Shown here one piece after another: positions 61,601 through 64,000 of a stretch of DNA of 64,000 nucleotides (position 1 is the first letter of the stretch; each line of letters starts with the position of its first letter). The notes below the pieces were generated by a model. It had not been told where the DNA came from, made no database searches, and saw nothing but the letters and a program-made list of their open reading frames with translations. Origin of the DNA: Piscinibacter sp. (GTDB lineage Bacteria; Pseudomonadota; Gammaproteobacteria; Burkholderiales; Burkholderiaceae_C). Made by a program: the position numbers and the translations under genes. Location of the stretch: NCBI GenBank assembly GCA_016706565.1, contig JADJJI010000005.1, positions 62,001 through 126,000 on the forward strand, given 5' to 3'.

Positions 61601-61844
61601 CCGTGTTCATCGGGAAGCTGCTTCGCCGGCTGCTGCGCATCGCCCAGGCCGCGAACAGCGCGTAGGTGAGGAAGGCGGCGCACAGCGCGGCGCGCACGGC
61701 CGCCGGCACCGGCGTGGGCAGCAGCAGGAAGATCGCCGCGCCGGCCAGAGCGGCGCCGATGGCCGTGCCGAAATACAGCGGGCCGACCAGGCGCCGCACG
61801 GCATCGGGCGTTTCGACCGCTTTCACGCGGGGGCGAAGGCTCAT
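58611..61844 (-). CDS. Hybrid sensor histidine kinase/response regulator with PAS domains
   Basis: The product has 1077 residues. Five or so membrane helices lie within residues 20-185, followed by four PAS-like modules (about 205-700), a HisKA/HATPase_c pair with phospho-acceptor His715 in ANTSHEIRTPLNG and ATP-lid motifs DTGPGI and GTGLGLSI, and a C-terminal receiver with phospho-acceptor Asp1004 (LMDVHMPV) and the conserved Lys (FLTKPID). It is tripartite without a DNA-binding output, so it should pass phosphate to an unlinked HPt protein. It converges on iorB with a 7-nt gap. Confidence 0.93.
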   Translation of the reverse strand: MSLRPRVKAVETPDAVRRLVGPLYFGTAIGAALAGAAIFLLLPTPVPAAVRAALCAAFLTYALFAAWAMRSSRRSSFPMNTALLAVSVIALVMALAVSVALGDGLRSPAIAFIALVVCMLGAVAGVRHGVTLAGLSAVSIGALAWGHLSGRLPTLPGAVSVQVLCAIHWLLIGCGVAGGALVSRVIDHYLADSAQRERRFRELLGIAVDWYWEQDEEFRFTRVTESRAGGATLSPQRAIGRTPWEHTGLGLDDEQLDAHRADLEAHRPFSNLVTSSHDAQGRLRHLALSGEPKFDANGVFQGYWGVGREVTAQVRAQQAVAASEMRYRTLFARSPSPLVLHRRGTVLDANEAAARLFGYRDAQAMKGGNLLDHFTAVEQRQTVRERIALSEQLTVGQALPVIDYQLLALDGRPFAVQATAVCVDSAAGPALLTIYVDITARKAAEAALRRSEALLSHLFATSPDCLTLSEFDSGRYALVNDCFLQVAGYRRDEVIGRTALELGIWQQQDDRDAFAETIRRQGSVQGMPVTFRRRDGKRIPMLISGARFDFDGQRFLVLAARDVSTSEQTRLEVEAILNTVTLAIAFVREQRIVRINARHREMFGWSEDELRSATLSVLWPDPSGFQGMRRQAITKLRQKHGYECETQLKRRDGSLFWCRLQAQSVDPSNPIGGGTIWSAEDITERRQTQQALADARDAAEAASRAKSAFLANTSHEIRTPLNGLLGLARLAMQPGQTEQRRQQYLAQIVDSTQSLAGIISDILDLSKVEAGRITLEDVPFGLRDTVAAVHHAYLSLAEGKDLALVLSIADDLPETVRGDPLRVRQILTNLVANAIKFTERGSVRIEAGVRGDKVRLAVHDTGPGIDADTQQRLFEPFSQADDSTTRRYGGTGLGLSICRELAQLMGGSVGVNSAPGYGSAFWADLPLPAATASPTPHTGNDLLAPLQGGRVLIAEDNPVNMLIAVAMLEQWGLDVAQAGDGAAAVDAVNAAAAAGRPFDLVLMDVHMPVLSGHAAVRQLRERFDAEALPIVALTAAALTSERDEALAAGMNDFLTKPIDVARLRETLARHLRRTAAA

Positions 61845-61933
61845 CGGTCACGTCCCCGCACAGGGGCTCGGGCGTCGTTCGAAGGTGGCGCCCGCGTACC
61901 GGGCCGGTCCCCGCGGCGCGGGTGGCTGTGATG

Positions 61934-64000
61934 TTACGACGAGCGGTCGAGTGCAGTCACGAGGGAATCGTGCAGTTGTCGCGCATCGATCGGCTTGGTC
62001 AGGAAGCCCGTCATGCCGCTGGCCAGGGCCTGTTCGCGCTCGGAGCTCAGCGCCGCGGCGGTGAGCGCGATGACCGGCAGCGTGCGCCCGGCCGGTCGGG
62101 CGCGCAGCACGCGTGTCGCCTCGTAGCCGCTCATCACCGGCATCTGCACGTCCATCAGCACCAGGTCGAAGGGCCGGCCCTGCGCGGCGGCTTGCTCGAC
62201 GGCCACGACGGCCTGCGCGCCGTCGAAGGCCTGATCGACCGACACGCCCCATTGTTCGAGCATGGCCACCGCGATGGTCATGTTGACGGCGTTGTCCTCG
62301 ACCATCAGCACACGCGTGCCGGCCAATGGCGACGGCTCGAGCACGCCGAAACCCGAGTCGTGCGCCGGCGCCTCGGTGGCTGGCAGCGGCAGCTCGGCCC
62401 AGAAGCAGCTGCCGCGGCCCGGCTCGCTTTCGACACCGACCGTACCGTTCATCAACGTCGCCAGCTCGCGGCAGATCGACAGGCCCAGGCCGCTGCCGCC
62501 GAAGCGGCGCGTGGTCGACTGGTCGGCCTGCGTGAAGGGCTGGAACAGCCGGGCGCGCACCTCGCCTGTGATGCCCGGGCCAGTGTCCTCGACCTCGAAA
62601 CGCAGCTTCCCGCCGGCGTCGACGCAGGCACGCAACTGCACGCTGCCCTTGGCGGTGAACTTCAGTGCGTTGTTGAGGAAGTTCCCCAGCACCTGGCGCA
62701 CCCGCACCGGATCGCCCCACACCCATCGCGGCACGCCGGCATCGCGCTCGAAGCCGAACAGCAGGCCGCGCGCGTCGGCCAGCGTGCCGTACACCTGGCG
62801 CAGAGATTCGAGCAGCGCATGCAGGTCGAACGCGACCTGCTCGACGTCGAGCTTGCCGGCTTCGATCTTGGACAGGTCAAGCACGTCCGAGATCACCGCC
62901 GAGAGCGTCTCGGCGCTGTCGGCGATCTGCTCGAGGTACTGCCGGCGGCGTGCCTCGTCGACGTCGGGCCGGCGCGCCAGCCGGGCCAGCCCGACCAGGC
63001 CGTTGAGCGGCGTTCGGATCTCGTGGCTGGTGTTGGCCAGGAAGGCGCTCTTCGCGAGGTTGGCCGCCTCGGCGTCGTCGCGCGCCTTGGCCAGCGCCTG
63101 CTCGAAGCGGCGGCGCTCGCTGATGTCCTCGACGATCCAGATCGTGCCGCCGGCCATCGGGTGGCGCGGATCCACGGCCTTGGCGAGCATGCGGCACCAG
63201 AACGTCGAGCCGTCGCGACGTGCCAGCTCGCGGATGATCTCGACGGACTCGCCGCGCGTCAGTGGCGGGCCGATCAGGTGGCCGACCGCGGCGTACTCCT
63301 CGTCGCTGGACCAGACGGCGCGCCCGGGCTGGCCGAGCAGCGTGCCTGGCGCCCAGCCGAGCATCTTCTCGATGGCCGGGTTGGCCTGCACGAACACCTG
63401 GCCGCGCGTGCAGGCGATGCCCAGCGAGGCGTTCTGCAGCACGGCCTCGTGCGCGAGGCGATCGCGTTCGGCGGCGCTGACGTCCCGGCCGTTGAGCACG
63501 AGGTAGTGGCCGCCCTCCAGCTCGAAGCTGGCGGCCGAGATCAGCAGCGAAAAGCGCTGGCCGGACTTGGAGACGAACACCGTGGGCAGGTCCTTCACCG
63601 CGCCTTGTTCGCGCAGCCGCCGCACGAACTCGTCGCGTGTCGCGGCGTCGCCCCACACGCCGAGCTCCACCGAGGTGCGGCCCACCGCCTCGCTCGTGCT
63701 GTAGCCGGAGAAGTGCGTGAACGCCTCGTTGACCATCACGTAGCGGCCGCTGTCCAGGTCGGTCAGGGTGATGAGGTCGGGGCTGGTACTCACCAGGTGC
63801 GACAGCATCGCCTCGGAGCGGCGCAAGGCCTCGGCGGCGGCGACACGGTCGCTGATGTCGCGCGACACGCCCCAGTAGCCGAGAAAGCGGCCGTCGCCGT
63901 CGAAGCGGGGCTCGCCGCTGACCAACTCGTGGCGCAAGCTGCCGTCGGCCCGACGCCAGCGCACGTGCAGGTCGCGGAACGGCCGGCGTGCCTGCAGGTC
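61934..64000 (-). CDS. Second hybrid sensor histidine kinase/response regulator, N-terminus outside window
   Basis: At least 688 residues are present, and the frame stays open to the window edge. The visible order is PAS-type modules, HisKA with acceptor His (codon 63023-63025, in ANTSHEIRTPLNG), HATPase_c (DTGPGI, GSGLGLSI) and a receiver with acceptor Asp (codon 62148-62150, LMDVQMPV) and FLTKPID. It is clearly a relative of the protein encoded at 58611-61844, about half identical by eye over the kinase and receiver, suggesting tandem duplication. The frame continues as DLQARRPFRDLHVR before the ATG at 63964, so that ATG is not the start. Confidence 0.93.
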   Translation of the reverse strand, partial: DLQARRPFRDLHVRWRRADGSLRHELVSGEPRFDGDGRFLGYWGVSRDISDRVAAAEALRRSEAMLSHLVSTSPDLITLTDLDSGRYVMVNEAFTHFSGYSTSEAVGRTSVELGVWGDAATRDEFVRRLREQGAVKDLPTVFVSKSGQRFSLLISAASFELEGGHYLVLNGRDVSAAERDRLAHEAVLQNASLGIACTRGQVFVQANPAIEKMLGWAPGTLLGQPGRAVWSSDEEYAAVGHLIGPPLTRGESVEIIRELARRDGSTFWCRMLAKAVDPRHPMAGGTIWIVEDISERRRFEQALAKARDDAEAANLAKSAFLANTSHEIRTPLNGLVGLARLARRPDVDEARRRQYLEQIADSAETLSAVISDVLDLSKIEAGKLDVEQVAFDLHALLESLRQVYGTLADARGLLFGFERDAGVPRWVWGDPVRVRQVLGNFLNNALKFTAKGSVQLRACVDAGGKLRFEVEDTGPGITGEVRARLFQPFTQADQSTTRRFGGSGLGLSICRELATLMNGTVGVESEPGRGSCFWAELPLPATEAPAHDSGFGVLEPSPLAGTRVLMVEDNAVNMTIAVAMLEQWGVSVDQAFDGAQAVVAVEQAAAQGRPFDLVLMDVQMPVMSGYEATRVLRARPAGRTLPVIALTAAALSSEREQALASGMTGFLTKPIDARQLHDSLVTALDRSS

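Noticed and set aside
58635-61931. Open frame of 1098 residues on the plus strand opposite the histidine kinase
   Set aside because: The composition is Arg/Ala/Gly/His/Gln noise. The minus-strand protein has intact PAS, HisKA, HATPase and receiver motifs.
1-64000. Search for tRNA, rRNA, insertion sequences, integrases and attachment sites
   Set aside because: No CCA-ended cloverleaf, transposase, integrase or terminal inverted repeat was recognised by reading. A dedicated program could still find short or degenerate examples.

Overview
The window is 64 kb of very GC-rich, gene-dense chromosome from a betaproteobacterium. I place it in the Burkholderiales, plausibly near the Rubrivivax/Leptothrix/Methylibium group. 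The basis is the argS-SPOR-dsbA gene order, the lptA-lptB-rpoN order, the style of the intergenic GGGCCGCCCC...GGGGGC repeats, TAGAAT-like -10 boxes and codon usage. The genus is an inference. I saw no rRNA or tRNA gene, prophage, insertion sequence or CRISPR array; this is core plus metabolic-accessory chromosome.

Layout. 1-4.8 kb: the end of pntB, two secreted small proteins, and an ECF sigma factor converging on a membrane Ser/Thr kinase. 4.8-9.5 kb: a minus-strand operon for hexuronate-type sugar acids (manD, uxuB-like, Ldh2-family, kdgK). 9.5-10.8 kb: three small genes. 10.7-15.1 kb: an ABC importer with a purine/triazine-type amidohydrolase, preceded by a sigma-54 promoter candidate. 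15.8-24.0 kb: a nine-gene minus-strand operon headed by its own FadR-type GntR regulator (L-idonate/L-gulonate-type dehydrogenase, TRAP transporter, SDR, FAH-family hydrolase, altronate/galactarate dehydratase family). The same 11-bp operator core (TGGTCAGGCCA) lies in front of this operon and of the manD operon, so the two form one probable regulon. 24-31.7 kb: fadD, mtnN, rsmE, an MFS transporter, two DUF proteins and an RNA methyltransferase. 31.7-37.9 kb: rpoN, lptB, lptA, dsbA, a SPOR protein and argS. 38-41 kb: a Ser/Thr kinase fused to a cyclic-nucleotide-binding domain, a PsiF-repeat protein and a LysR regulator. 41-44 kb: a haloacid dehalogenase next to malate synthase G. 44-48.8 kb: an eRF1-like small protein, then ogt, a flavin reductase, a glutamine amidotransferase and an M14 peptidase. 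49-54 kb: a secreted subtilase with eight C-terminal six-residue repeats, followed 1 nt later by a membrane PAS-GGDEF-EAL protein. 54-55.5 kb: an esterase, then a yybP-ykoY manganese riboswitch before a GDT1-family manganese exporter. 55.8-58.6 kb: a two-subunit molybdenum hydroxylase. 58.6-64 kb: two related hybrid histidine kinases, the second cut by the window edge.

Working together. The clearest functional story is sugar-acid catabolism. TRAP import and the zinc dehydrogenase could feed 5-keto-hexonate into UxuB, ManD and KdgK (ending in KDPG). The dehydratase, SDR and FAH-hydrolase set fits a non-phosphorylative 2,4-diketo-3-deoxy sugar-acid route. The most unusual items are the shared operator, the subtilase repeat with its adjacent c-di-GMP enzyme, the kinase-cNMP fusion, the riboswitch with an SD-sequestering hairpin, and a 19-G homopolymer inside the TRAP operon.
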